From Citrus sinensis (Eukaryota > Streptophyta > Magnoliopsida > Sapindales > Rutaceae): a stretch of DNA of 64,000 bases. Position numbers and translations under genes: made by a program. Of the stretch, positions 24,173 to 36,151 are shown one piece after another. The first letter of the stretch is position 1. The number at the start of each line of letters is the position of its first letter. A model generated the notes under the pieces. It was not told the origin of the DNA. It was given only the letters and a program-made list of their open reading frames with translations, and did no database searches. The DNA lies in NCBI RefSeq assembly GCF_022201045.2, contig NC_068564.1, positions 32,455,001 through 32,519,000 on the forward strand, written 5' to 3'.

Positions 24173-25156
24173 TTAATGGACAGCGCATTCTTTGGGAAAG
24201 CCCTGGGGAAATCGCTTGGTGTCAGTGCAGTAATTGTAAATCATGTGATTCTTCCGCACCCAGTAAAGCCTCCGTTGGTTTGTGGAATCCATTTGTTGCA
24301 AGAGCCAGGCACGGCTACCATCAACCTTGAAATTTCTGTAAGAAGCAGTGAAAGGAGCTTGGCTCCAATCCGTCTTGATTAGCCCACCTCTTGTAGCCCA
24401 GTCATCAGCATTCCAAAGAGATGAGTATATTCTCATTGGCTGATTCTTTGGTAATGGAACGCCTATAGCCTCCAGGTTTCTGAACTCTCTAATTGGAATA
24501 CCATCAACAGAGAAGCTGAAATAATGCAATTAATTGAACAACACAAGTCAATAAAATTGTAGAAGCGAATGACATACTAATAAGAGAGAAATGGACTTTA
24601 CACAATGCGTTGAGGATTCCAGAGAACTGAATAAGTGTGAAAGTTGACTGTGGGGTCAAACCAGAGATGAAATTGCTGCTCTCTGTCACCCTTGCCTTGG
24701 CTGTACACATTTGTGTGAACTGTGTACGGATGACCACTGAGGTTTCCCAAGAATACAAAGTCTATCTCATCCCATGTTGGTCCTTGTGAGCGTAGCTACA
24801 ACATCAAAGACTCTCATAATTAATATTAATTAGCATCATTACAAAGAAATCAATGAAAACAGCAGGTGTTGATAAAAAGAAAAGCGTACATAATAAGCAG
24901 TGACAGTGCCAGCAGAGTTGCGAGGGACAAGCTTGAGTTGCATATCAATCTTGCCGAATAAGTATTGTTTCTTGGACTGGAAGCCTGAGCCAGAGTAATG
25001 GTCGAGATTGAGAGTAAGCAGTTGGCCGTTGTTGAATATTTTCCCATGACCATCTCCCCATGTGATATCAAATTCCTCATTGAAATTACCAGCAGAAACA
25101 GCAGCTAAACGCCCAACAAAAGTACACATCATCACCCCAAACGAATCAGAACCCAT
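24173..25156 (-). CDS. XTH-like protein H with altered catalytic motif
   Basis: Minus-strand exons are 25156-24890, 24795-24602 and 24515-24173 (267 codons plus stop), with canonical splice sites and no stop or frameshift. A signal peptide precedes [15 protein letters not shown]. The active-site motif reads [11 protein letters not shown]: the codon at 24,754-24,756 is GTA (Val103) where every other XTH here has GAA or GAG. In GH16 XTHs this second glutamate is the general acid/base, while the nucleophile (Glu99) is kept. The C-terminal domain lacks the Ser-rich loop and the CVWSNG..C cysteine pair, keeping only the last two cysteines. It is therefore probably inactive as a transglucosylase, either decaying or used as a binding protein. 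It lies in the single-copy spacer between the duplicated units. Minus-strand TATATAA at 25,241-25,247. Confidence 0.88.
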
Positions 25157-27198
25157 ATCTTTCAGGATTTTGGGATCTGGAGCTCGCTATACTGAATAGT
25201 GCATAAATTATTACTAGTTTTGCATGGATGTAATGTAATATTATATAGGGGATTGGAGTATAGAAATGGACAAAAGAGAGTGAAGAAGAGGGTGCGTTTG
25301 GATGGTTGTTTCATGTTTGCCGTTTCTGAGAGTGCAAAGTTGTCAACAGCTGGCTGTGCCATGAATTGAAAGAGAGGCAAATTTGGCTGTTTCTCATTTG
25401 CAGACAGATTATATGACATGGCCCCAAATTCCAAATGGGGTTCGGTGCCTGCATGCATACCCACTTGATCTTGAATTGCGATCATGATTATCCGGTACTC
25501 GCACATATCTATGTAGATACGGGTTTAGGTTGTACTTTTGCTTCTGCCGATTCCACCACCACAGTCCTTGGGGCTCAATCCCGCGTCAAATTCTTTCAAG
25601 CATTTGACAGACGGTCGGTTAGTCATTGTCGTACTTGTGAACAGGATCAGGTCAAGGAACGGGGGTCCATTAGATGACTACGATACAAAAGGCCAGCTGG
25701 TGATATATCATCTAAAACATTGTTACTCGAACACAATCTATCCTTGAAAATAAACCAGAATATCATCCTTCTATTGAAATGCTGTCAAATACATTGTTGC
25801 CCACTTTCCATTAATTACCTCGAGGGTTGGGGAACAGATTATGTTGTATTGTATTCGTTCTCTTGGTTTGTACTTTTTAATTTTCTTGCAACAGTAAGCC
25901 GAGATAAAGAGATTTGATTCTTTATTTAAACAAAAAAAGGAGAGAAACCAGAATGTAGGTCCAAAGAATAATGACAGTTGAGTACGAAGTCTGTTCATGC
26001 AACCCACAAATTGATTCATAAAATTTTTTTAACCTTTCTTATAACATGCAGTAGTCTTTTTATAGTGTGGACATCCTTATTTTATTTTCATGCGAATATA
26101 CTTTAAAACCGTAGAATTTAAGAAAATTAACTTTTAACTCACTTAAGCCCTACGATTTTACAGTTCATTTAAAAACTAAATCTTTTAAACAACACAGTAT
26201 AAAAGTGTATCCGTATTAAAAAAAATACGGCGTCCACACCTGAGAATGATTATAACATGCAGTATCCCAAAAAAAATTGGTATTAATTTCAAGACATTCA
26301 AAGTGTCAGTTCAAACATATTGTAAAGGAAATTACACTTTAACACTCTCTAGCACTCTCTTCCAGCATCTTGGCTGAAGCTTTCTCAAAAGACCCTGGCC
26401 GGCTTTGCCTTAATAAACAAGTCGTTGAGGCAAATTAGGACATTGTTGGCGCATGCTTTGGGTTCAGTGATTAGTTAATTACGTATTATATAACTCGTCT
26501 TTCTTAACACTTGGTGACATGTTTCCTGTGAGCAGTATCATAACGGTATAAATTTTCAATGTAATATACAATCTCCCCATGCATGGGCGGCTACATGTGA
26601 CTTGGATAAAAGCCATGGCGAAATGAGATTATGGATTGCTCTGCATGAGTTAGGAAAGAAAATTCTTAGGGTAATTGAACACTGAACAAAATCTGAATAT
26701 TGTTCGATTTGAGGAAAACAATCAACTTTGTTAAATTTTTTGCAGTTATCTTTGGAAGAAGTTTGGGATACTTATGCAAATCATAAATGGCCCATTAGAG
26801 CTCGGCCTGCAAGGTTCATGATTCTTGAACTAATTTCATTTGGGCCTAGCAGGGACCTGATGAGTCCTTAATATCAATACCTACCCATTTCTTCTTGATA
26901 ATTGGCATATATAATAAGGGTAAATAATATATTATATTACTTTGTAGAATAATTATCTAATGATGAGGATGCCAACCGAAGTCCAAAATGAAAAAATAAA
27001 AAGAAAAATGAATTTTGATGAAACCATCCTACATCATTTATTACTATTATTTAGATGCATCAAGTGGGAAGCGATATTCTTATGTTATATGATTGATGGC
27101 AATCAAGAAACCCTATTGAGAAAAGTAGAAGAAAGAATAAAAATATAATTGAAATACGAATTTCCAAACACTGAATGGATTAGAAAAGATTCATCGTC
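25157..27198. other. Intergenic between XTH H and XTH A'
   Basis: This holds the promoter of H and the left end of duplication copy 2 (from about 25,887). It also holds a MITE (26,054-26,249) within about 440 bases missing from copy 1. Open frames at 25,162-25,506, 25,435-25,677 and 25,771-26,019 resemble no known protein. Confidence 0.65.
26039..26264. mobile_element. MITE with long terminal inverted repeats
   Basis: The body is 26,054-26,249 (196 bases) between direct repeats TTATAACATGCAGTA (26,039-26,053 and 26,250-26,264). The ends are inverted repeats of roughly 45-50 bases, with a shared core GTGTGGAC and T-rich tails extending to ATACTTT/ATACACTTT. The long inverted repeats and long target duplication resemble Mutator-type MITEs, although the exact division between repeat and target duplication is uncertain. 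Confidence 0.72.
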
Positions 27199-28265
27199 CT
27201 AATTTTTGTTGGTGCATTCTTGGGGGAGGCACTGAGGGAACCAACTTGTGTCTGCGCAATAATTGTAAACCATGTAATTTTGCTGCACCCATTTTAGCTT
27301 CCTTTGGCTTGAAGAGTCGAGCTCCTGTGAAAACCATGTATTTTTAGTTGCGGGATTCGAGCTGCAAGAAGATATTCCGATGGACAAAACACAAGCTTTT
27401 GCATTGAAGTTTCCGAAGGAAGCAGTGAAGGGAGCCTGAGACCAGTCTGTTTTCGCCAGGCCCCCTCTTGTAGCCCAGTCATCGGCATTCCACAGGCTAG
27501 CATACATTCTCATTGATTGTTTTTTGGGATACGGAATGCCGAATGATTCGAGATTCTTGAATTCTCTGATGGGTCTGCCATCGATATAGAAGCTGAACAA
27601 AAAGAAAATGTAATAAAAAGTTAATGCGAGCTTGATAAAATTAAATCCAGGATTCGAATTTCGCTCACATCAGGGTTGTGTATGTACTAACACAATGTGA
27701 CCTGGATTCCAGAGGATTGAATAAGTGTGAAAATCGGCAGTGGGATCAAACCAGAGGTAGAATTGTTGCTCTCTGTCACCTTATCCTTGTGTGTAGACAT
27801 TTGTGTGAACAATGTAAGGGTTGCCACTCAAATTCCCCAGGAATTCGAAGTCTATTTCATCCCATGATGCCCCTGGAGATTTTAGCTGCACCATAGCAAG
27901 TCTACGTATCAACATAATGATGTGACGACTGACAAACAAATTATATGTGAAAGGGAAAAAGAATCTTTCATTAAGGAGCTTACATAGTAGGCAGTGACAG
28001 TGCCAGCAGAGTTGTTGGGAACAAGCTTGAGCTGCATATCAAATTTTCCATAGAAAAATTCATTCTTAGACTGGAAGCCAGAGCCAGATGCTTTGTCGAG
28101 AGACAGAGTAAGAAGCTTGCCTTTGTTGAGAATCTTGGCACGTCCATCACCCCATGTAATATCAACATCTTTGTTAAAATTACCAGCATTTGCAACAATG
28201 AAAGAGCTTGTGACAATAAAAGAGAACAAGAAAATTGGATAAGAAGAATAAGAATAGCAAGGCAT
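27199..28265 (-). pseudogene. XTH A', broken by a nonsense codon in exon 2
   Basis: Counterpart of gene A with exons 28265-27984, 27885-27692 and 27592-27199. Splice sites remain usable, although the intron 2 donor is GTTAGT where A has GTAAGC. The catalytic motif [11 protein letters not shown] is intact, but codon 129, Lys in A (within [10 protein letters not shown]), is TAA (27,781-27,783). The product would stop about 20 residues after the active site and lose the whole C-terminal half. Exons 1 and 3 are otherwise well preserved, so the lesion looks recent. Readthrough, a sequencing error or allelic variation cannot be excluded. Confidence 0.87.
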
Positions 28266-29290
28266 TGACTTCGGGAACGTTATGCAACTTAGTTTGACAC
28301 ACTTGAGAATACTGAGTTCCAGGCTATTTATTGGAGCTGCTGGTTAGTGCATCGAATGTTCGCCAAATATTGAAATGTATAGTTGGTTGGTGGGGTGAGT
28401 TGAGAACTGAACAGCTGGATAGCAAAAACAAGTGCACATTGAAAATGGGCATCTTTGTCATAACTTTAAGCCAGTCAAATTGCTTGCGGGCATTATTTTA
28501 CAGGAGAGATGAGCATAGTTGCTACTTGCTTCCTAGGTTATTTCCACCTACTCCTGAGCATTTGGCATATCCACCGACAAATAATGCGATGCCACTTCCA
28601 TGAAAATTTGTTTTCTAGTATGTTCTAGTGGACACCCAGAAGTTGCCAGATCAAAGAGAAATGGTTTTGGATTTACTATATTGTAGCATTAGATTTCCCC
28701 ACTTCCCTCTTAGGATTCTGAAAACATCGAGGGAGACCATGAAAGTTTTTAAGGCTGAAAAAATAGGGCATACCCCATGGAAAATGTAATAGCATTATAT
28801 ATATCCAGAAGAAACAGCAGCTGCCAGAAGCTTGTAACCCTATGTCAACAAAATATAAAGTAACCAAATGGGCAACGCGTAACCATTGTAATTGAACCAA
28901 AAAAGTTTCAGCCGGGTTCCCCATGTCATATATTATAACAAACCAAAAATCTATACTTTTAATGACATAGGAAGCGGGAATAATATTTATGAATCAGTGT
29001 GATTTATAAAAGGATAGCCACATCCACCTTATTTAAAAATTTGCATGGCAATCAAGACAAATTTAAAATCTATCAACATGAGGCACTTGCAAAGTGAGAG
29101 AAATTGGGTCCACAACTAAAATAGAAGATAGAGTCCTCTAAGAAAATAATCCATTAATCGTCCTAGAGAAAAATCTATGGAAATGTTCACGTCAAGCACA
29201 AAGTTAGTAGTAACTATGACTACGTTTTCAATCAACAAATCTGTCAAAGCCAGTCATCATCGATCATCGAAGGATAAAAAAATGGCAGAG
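28266..29290. other. Intergenic between A' and B'
   Basis: Collinear with 1,868-2,893. It contains the A' promoter and the 3' flank of B'. Nothing else is recognised. Confidence 0.6.
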
Positions 29291-31528
29291 TTAGAATTTC
29301 CGGGAGTTATGATAATCCGGATCAAAGCAATTGTCGTCAGAAGGGTCCTTCAAAAAATCATCCGGGGGACATTCATTTAACTGTTCAAATTTCATATCGC
29401 TCTCCAAACCTTGAAATGGTCTTGCTGCTGCAGCTGATGATGATTCTGCCACTTGATTAGAAGTAGCAAACATATGATGATGAGGATATGTCTGGAAAGG
29501 TCTTGCTGCTGCTGATGATGATATTTCTGCAGGTTGATTAGGATTCCGATTTGAAGTAGCAAACATATGTTGATGAGGATATGCCTGGAAAGGTCTTCCC
29601 CTTGCTGCTGCTGATGATTCGGCAGCTTCATTAGGATTCTGATTAGCAGTCGGAATCATTATATGTTGAGTCCATGGAGAGCTCTGCCCCATAGAATTGT
29701 TATACGAATAAGGAGCAATTGTAGGGAACCTCCCCTGAGAAACTGAAACTGAAACATTTTGATTTGTCATTCCAGGGAACCTTCCTTGAGAATCTGAAAC
29801 ATTGTGATTAGCCAATCGAGGGAGCCTTCCTTGAGAATAGGGAACATTGTGATTAGGCATTCCAGTGACCCTGCCTTGAGCATATGGAACATAGTAATTA
29901 GGCATTTCAGGAACCCTGCCTTGAGAATATGGGACATTGTGATTAACAAAGTGGCTCTGATGATAAATGAAAGTATCATCATATGAATTGAGAAATCCTC
30001 CCTGATTGTAGAAACCAGACATATCAATGATTCGAGGACCTTCAGGACCGTGAGGCATGAAAGTTTCATTGGGCAGCGTAGCAGAGTCTTCAACTCCCAT
30101 ATCAATGGCTCCATTATCCTGAAATTCAGTGTCTGATTGTGGATCATCTTGGCCTGAAATTGAATCATCCTGTCGCGAAGTTGAAGGTCTTGAAGACGAC
30201 AGCTTAGATCTATCCTGGTCCCTTTTCTTATATATCTTACACAGTACCCAATCATCTAACTGCAATCAACATAATATATAAAAGCAAAACTCATCAGCAA
30301 ACCAACATTGTAAAATTGCTGCAACACATCACATATGACACAGAAAGAAGCTACAAAATTTAGTTACCCTCATGTCATCTCCACTGATTCTGGTCCTTGG
30401 AGGACCCTCCAATCTAAATTCATGCATTATCCATTCAGTTTTATCTCCCCTTGGGGGTTTTCCCATGTAGAAGACCAATGCCTTCTTGAATCCAACGACA
30501 ACGTCGTCGTTTTTGATAGGTTTGTCAGCTCCAGTTGCCTTCCAGAATCCATCTCCAGCAGCTCTATTGGGTCTTGTCCCGTTTTTGTACTTTCTCTCTC
30601 TTGGAGTAAAAAAGTACCATTCATTCTCACCAAACGGCTTATACTTTTCTGTGCATTATTAATACAGAATCATCATTGTATCAATCACCCAAAAAAAAAA
30701 AAAAGATCTACACTTCCTGATTCCATTATATGGAATACGGAATAATATCAACATAAATATTTATAGTCTTTGTTTTGGATACATACAAGCACCAAACTAC
30801 GAGACCATATGTAGAAAATTAAATCAGCATTCAACAACGCAAAGAAGTAACTTTTAACTCAAGAAACTGAAGAGCAGACCATTTTATTTCAAGAAACTCA
30901 AGAAATGCCCACTCCAATTACAAATGAACTCAAGAAAAGCGCTAAGAGCATTACCAAAGTACGAAAACAAATCAAATTATGAGACTATATGTATAACGAA
31001 CGCAAAGGAAACACTTCTAACTCAAGAAACTAAACCATTTCAAGAAACTCAAGAAGTTACACTCTAATTAATAACCAAATGAACTCAAGAAAAAGAAAGA
31101 ACTTAATATGCGTAAGTGCATTACTTAATTTAAAGAAAAATACCAGCAAGGCAATTGCAAAAAAACAAAAGAAACAAAAAAGAGAAATGGGGTGGTGGGT
31201 ATTTTTAACCTGAAAGTGTATCAGGATTAAATTTGTACAAGTGAACTTCCTTAATCCGATTTGGTGGCAAAGGTTCATTCATTCTCTTCCTCCGCAAGTA
31301 ATGAACTAGAAGCTCTATGTCGTGAGGCTTGAACCTGTAACCAGGAGGAAAGTTATCATCGAACTCAGGACCCTTAGCAGCATTCATCCGATTCCGCACA
31401 GGTGGTGAAGCATCACGAGTATGATCTATAGGCCTTTTTCCTTTAGGGCCTTGGCCATTAGGGTTTTTACCATTGCGGTCTTGGCCGTTAGGGTCTTGGT
31501 CCTTATCTCCCTGCTGCTGGTCCGGCAT
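29291..31528 (-). CDS. NAC-domain transcription factor, gene B'
   Basis: Minus-strand exons are 31528-31210, 30648-30368 and 30259-29291 (522 codons plus stop). The NAC domain is complete and nearly identical to that of B, with the same YRFKPHD variant. Differences concentrate in the tail, where the [12 protein letters not shown] repeats have lost a few residues (for example the SNQSS part of the last unit), all in frame. The SQGR repeats are conserved. Frame preservation despite in-frame length changes indicates selection on the protein, with a tolerant repeat region. Confidence 0.93.
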
Positions 31529-34454
31529 TGATAACTTTTACCGAAACTTGAAGGAGACGCTGCTTTCCCTATAAAATTGACCTCACAAGAATATTTGTTG
31601 TGATCAGATACATCAAGAATATTTGTTGTGATCAGATGCATGGGGGCTGTTAGGGCCCTAATAGTTTATTTTATTTTAATTGCTTGTTTTAATTTCTTTC
31701 CTATTAGTATTAGCTTTTCTTATTTCAATTAAAGTCCTTATTAAATTACAATTAGGATTGTCTTGAACTACTATAAGTAAGTGGTTCTTATTATGTTTTT
31801 AGGACGCAAGTAATAAAATTAATTTTAATTCCTATTAATTCTTCTCCCTTCTCTTTAACTTCTTCATCTATTCTCTCTTAATTCTCTAATCAAAACCCTA
31901 GAATCCTATTAGGGGCTTATTTTATACTAATTTATTTGGATTATATAACATTAAATAAAGTAGATACTTTTTCTAACTGATCGGTTTATCAAACGGTTTT
32001 CGGAAGGCGATTTATCCTTTGGATTCAGTTAAGATGCCAATCTATCGGTGGTCAATGATTTGATGGTTATGATTGAGTTCAATGATTCCAGAATGTGTGC
32101 TTTAGTAGCTGTCATTGAAGCTGATGTGGCGAAATATGATAGTTTCTGCTGATGTAGTTGATTGAGAAGCAGTAAAATTCTTCAAAGTAGAAGTAGAATA
32201 GAAGTTATTTCACTGCCTTATCTTTTAGCAAAATGAGAGAATATAGGATAGCTTCTTGTTCATTTAATGCAATCCTTAGCATAATCCGACATATTTGCTC
32301 CTTTCCAGCACTGTAGCTGCAGTAGTTCCGCGGAATTTAAAAAAAAAAAATCGATACATGAACAAGAGGGACAAACGATATAACCCGGTTTTCTATTTTT
32401 ATTAACATATTTTTAGTTCTCCAAATTGATCTTACATTAGCTATATACATAATTTAATGTAATTCTCGATAAATAGTTGGTGCATGTAATTTCATAAATA
32501 TATATTTCAATCGAGTTAACTTAATAATAGGGATGAAAATGAAGAATTAGGAGGTCTAGTATGGATTATTTTGCAGGTGGCACTACAAGGAGGAGGAGTT
32601 TTATGTGATCACTCCGCAGTCACAAATGACCTTTTTGTGACTGCTTTGTGGCAGTAACAAAAAGTCATTAACGCAGGCGTCCCGAAAGTTTTGTTACCGC
32701 ATAGTCGCATACTTTACTCCAGCCTGTTTTCTGCAGTTATGTCCTTGCAGGGCGTTTATGGGCAATTTTGTCATCCAAAATATTGAGTAAATATGTTAAG
32801 AACTTGGCCCAAAAATTAACTCGCACGGCCCAGTATGAGTGCTGTGGTTGGACTAACCCCGGCATCCGAATTAATTTTCCACATTAAAATTTTGGAAAAA
32901 AAGAAAAAGAAAAAGAAATTGAACATGTTTCCTCCCAAGGAACTTGTTAATTGATGGCAGTCGATTCTGACTGCATTTTCTCACAACTTCGTTCTCAAAC
33001 ATTTCATATGCGAATTGTGGCTGGGATCTGATATTAATTTATTAAGTTTGGAATTTAGTTTGTAGTAAGATAACATTTTTTTTTAAAGTCTGAAATTAGA
33101 ATGAATCTGAATTTTTCAGAAGTTTGAATGGATTTAAATAAAAAAAAATTGAATGAAACGTTTAGATTTCTTTTTTTTTTTTAATATATGAGTATAAATG
33201 ACATCTTATTTGTTTTTATAACAAAAAAAAAAGGTTTTAAACTTGATTCTTTGATAATTATATCCTCATAAATTAAAACAAAAAAGGATTAGATCTTATA
33301 GTTGAGGAAATAAACTATTTTATACAGATATTTTTGGAATATAATATTTATTTTTCATGCAAACCTTTTCCATTCAAATAAAAGATATAAAAATTTATTT
33401 TTTCCATTCAAATGTAAATATCTAAAAATCAGACATAAATCACAAAAACAAATAACAAACTTCTAACGTTTGATAAACAATCTCTAAGTTATATTTTCTC
33501 GTGCATTGATCAGAGAAAATGCATATGACATTTGCTAAAGGAAACTCAAAAAGGTTTTAAGCTTTTAACATTACTTTCAAAGGCCATTCTGCAGCTCCGT
33601 TAGTTCATCATATCACACGGCTTCATAATTTCTATAGATTGAATTGAGTTTCTTGTTTCTCCAACTCAAATTTTTAGTCTCCTTTATGATAGGGTTGTGG
33701 TGGTAGGGATAAAACATTGCGCTCTATCTTAAAGAATATTTAGTTATGAACATCTAAAGAGATCGAGGAGAAAAATTTATCTCAAAATGACAAAAAGAAG
33801 AAAAAATAAAAGTACATCGGAGGTACATCGTTCATAAAGAATTTAAAAATCATAGAGCTTCAACAATATATAGTAGCCGTGCAGTTTATGCTCCTTTTTG
33901 TGATATATATGGCTTATTACATTCATAACAAATTGTTCCGTTACATTTTTTCTATTGGGATTTAAGGAAAAAAAATTCTGAAAACAGCTCTTGAATTGGA
34001 ATTAAGAGAGATAAAAGAAACAACTCAAGCTTTGAGGCAAACAAAGAATATGATCGTCACGTAAATAATTTGGTATTCTAGGAAACTATGTATATAATTT
34101 TAGTGATTAGAAAATCTTGTTCAAAGAGCGTTACAACTGAAAACTGTGAGAAATAATCAGTTGTACTGTCAAAGTTGAGTTACAAATATTTTAAATATTT
34201 TGATAATGGTAACAGAATTAGTACCAAAAAGCTAAAGCAAATGGAGCCTTAGCATACCACCCATAGAAATAGCAACTCTCCTTGAATATCCATGCTGCTG
34301 ACATTCATATAAATAACAATCAAAGTACACAGAATTGCAAGAAAAATTGAGTTCAAGAAAACCGACCTCTACTAAAGTACACTCTAACTAACTTATTATA
34401 AATGCCAATTAATGTCAGCTACCATTAACTAATCGAATCACAAAATGAAAAGAG
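31529..34454. other. Intergenic between B' and C'
   Basis: This holds the B' promoter, a 264-base LTR-like insert (31,648-31,911), the CACTA-like remnant (about 32,581-32,752) and the empty sites of the two copy 1 SINEs (near 33,050 and 33,560). A roughly 32-base stretch near 31,587-31,640 is doubled relative to copy 1. No gene is recognised. Confidence 0.65.
31643..31916. mobile_element. 264-base LTR-like insertion (solo LTR or TRIM candidate)
   Basis: Copy 1 reads uninterrupted CATGGGGGCTTATTTT near 5,232-5,250. In copy 2 the same site is split by 31,648-31,911, with GGGGC repeated on both sides (31,643-31,647 and 31,912-31,916). The insert starts TGTTAGGGCCC and ends CCTATTA. A 5-base target duplication and a TG start fit a solo LTR, but the end is not the usual CA, and no internal domain is present. 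Confidence 0.6.
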
Positions 34455-36151
34455 TTATAAGTTCGTAAAATTATGAGGTAGAGGATCAAAACAATTGTCT
34501 TCCGAAGGGAGATCACTAAACACATCATCGGGCGGATATCCGAACTGTTCAGGCTTCATAGGGCTCTCCCACGTAGGATTATGATGGAGCATTTGCTGAA
34601 ACCCCGACTGAGGGATTAAAGGAAGCCAATTCTGAGAATTACCCTGATGACCATCCTGAAAATTAGCATATGGACTCTGACAAGATAAAAGGACATTATC
34701 ATATGCGCTGAAGAATCTTCCCTGGTTGTAGTAATCAGGCACATCAAAGATTCCAAGGCCTTCAGGCTTGAAATTTTCTGTTTTGGGCAGCATTTTAGCC
34801 TTTTCATCAACTGAAGTTTGTCCACTATCTTGAGATTGAGTTGCAACTTCGCTTCTTGATTGTTGATCCTCCTCTGAATCCTCTCGTTTTCGAGTAGAAG
34901 CTTTGGCTGACTGCTTTGTTTTCTTATAGATCCTACAGAGAACCCAGTCATCTAACTGCAAGGGACTTGTATGAAGCAGAAATTAGTCGAATAAAACCAA
35001 AAAAAAGAATCAAATAAAAATGAATTTGGACAACAAGGAAAATCATTTACCCTCATATCATTTCGGCCTTTTTGTTTCTGTGGTGGATTATTCACTATGT
35101 ATTCATGCATGATCCAGTTAGTCTTATCACCCTTTGGAGCTTTTCCCTTGTAGAAGACCAATGCCTTCTTGAATCCAACCAAACTGCCATTGTGCTTAAC
35201 AGGTTTATCAGCTCCTGTGGCCTTCCAGTACCCATCTGCAGCAGCTCGATTGGGTCTTAGACCATTTCGATATTTTCTATCTCTTGGTGTAAGGAAATAA
35301 CATTCCATTTCACCAAGTGACTTGTACCTTTCTGTAAATCATTGCATCAGTGGACAGAATAAAAGAAATTTCATAAAGATATCATGAAACAAAAAAAATG
35401 TAGACAAACTAATACGAAAGAAATAACATATTATAAACGTTTTCAATATGAGGGGATTAAATTTTATATGCTGATTTACAACACCATCTAAATCTAAAAT
35501 CATACCTGATGTAAAATCGCATCACATTAAAATATACACTGTAATATTATATATGTAATGGCATAAACATCTATCGTGAAAAAGAGTAGAGAAGCCACAA
35601 ATATCCCAAGCGAAGACTACAAAATTTGAATAATAAAGAGTAGAGAAGCCACTAACGAGACTCAGAAAATTTCCATTCTAATAAATAATAATCTCGAGAA
35701 ATAAGGAATAAACAGATTTTTTTATAAAAAAAATTAATCATATATGATGCGTGCCAATAAAACAACATACAACACAGAAATTGAGAAAATAAGAAATTAA
35801 AAGTGACTTTTTTTTCCCCTAACCTGTAAGTGTGTTAGGATTAAACCTATACAACTCCACCACCTTGATCTGGTTTGGAGGCAATGGCTGATTCAGTATC
35901 TTCCTCCGCAAGTAATAAACCACAAGTTCTCCATCGTGGGGTTTGAATCGGTAACCAGGCGGGAATGAATCAAAATAAGAATCATCAGCGATCAGATGAT
36001 GACCAGTACTCTTCACAGGATGCCGTACAAGTGAAGCATCATCATTTTGCTTTTTAGGGCTTTCTCCATTAGGGTTTTCTCCACAAGGGTTTTGACCATT
36101 AGGGTTTTTCCCTTCATCCCCCAGCTGCTCCTTCTGTTTTTGGTCCTTCAT
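34455..36151 (-). CDS. NAC-domain transcription factor, gene C', with altered NAC subdomain C
   Basis: Minus-strand exons are 36151-35824, 35331-35051 and 34955-34455 (369 codons plus stop), with splice sites as in C. The frame is intact. In NAC subdomain C the motif [13 protein letters not shown] of gene C reads [13 protein letters not shown], losing a tryptophan that is near-invariant in NAC domains and changing the following Phe to Leu. The tail keeps the fuller ending [22 protein letters not shown] that C has lost in part. So each of the two copies has damage the other lacks: C' in the DNA-binding domain, C in the tail. Confidence 0.9.
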
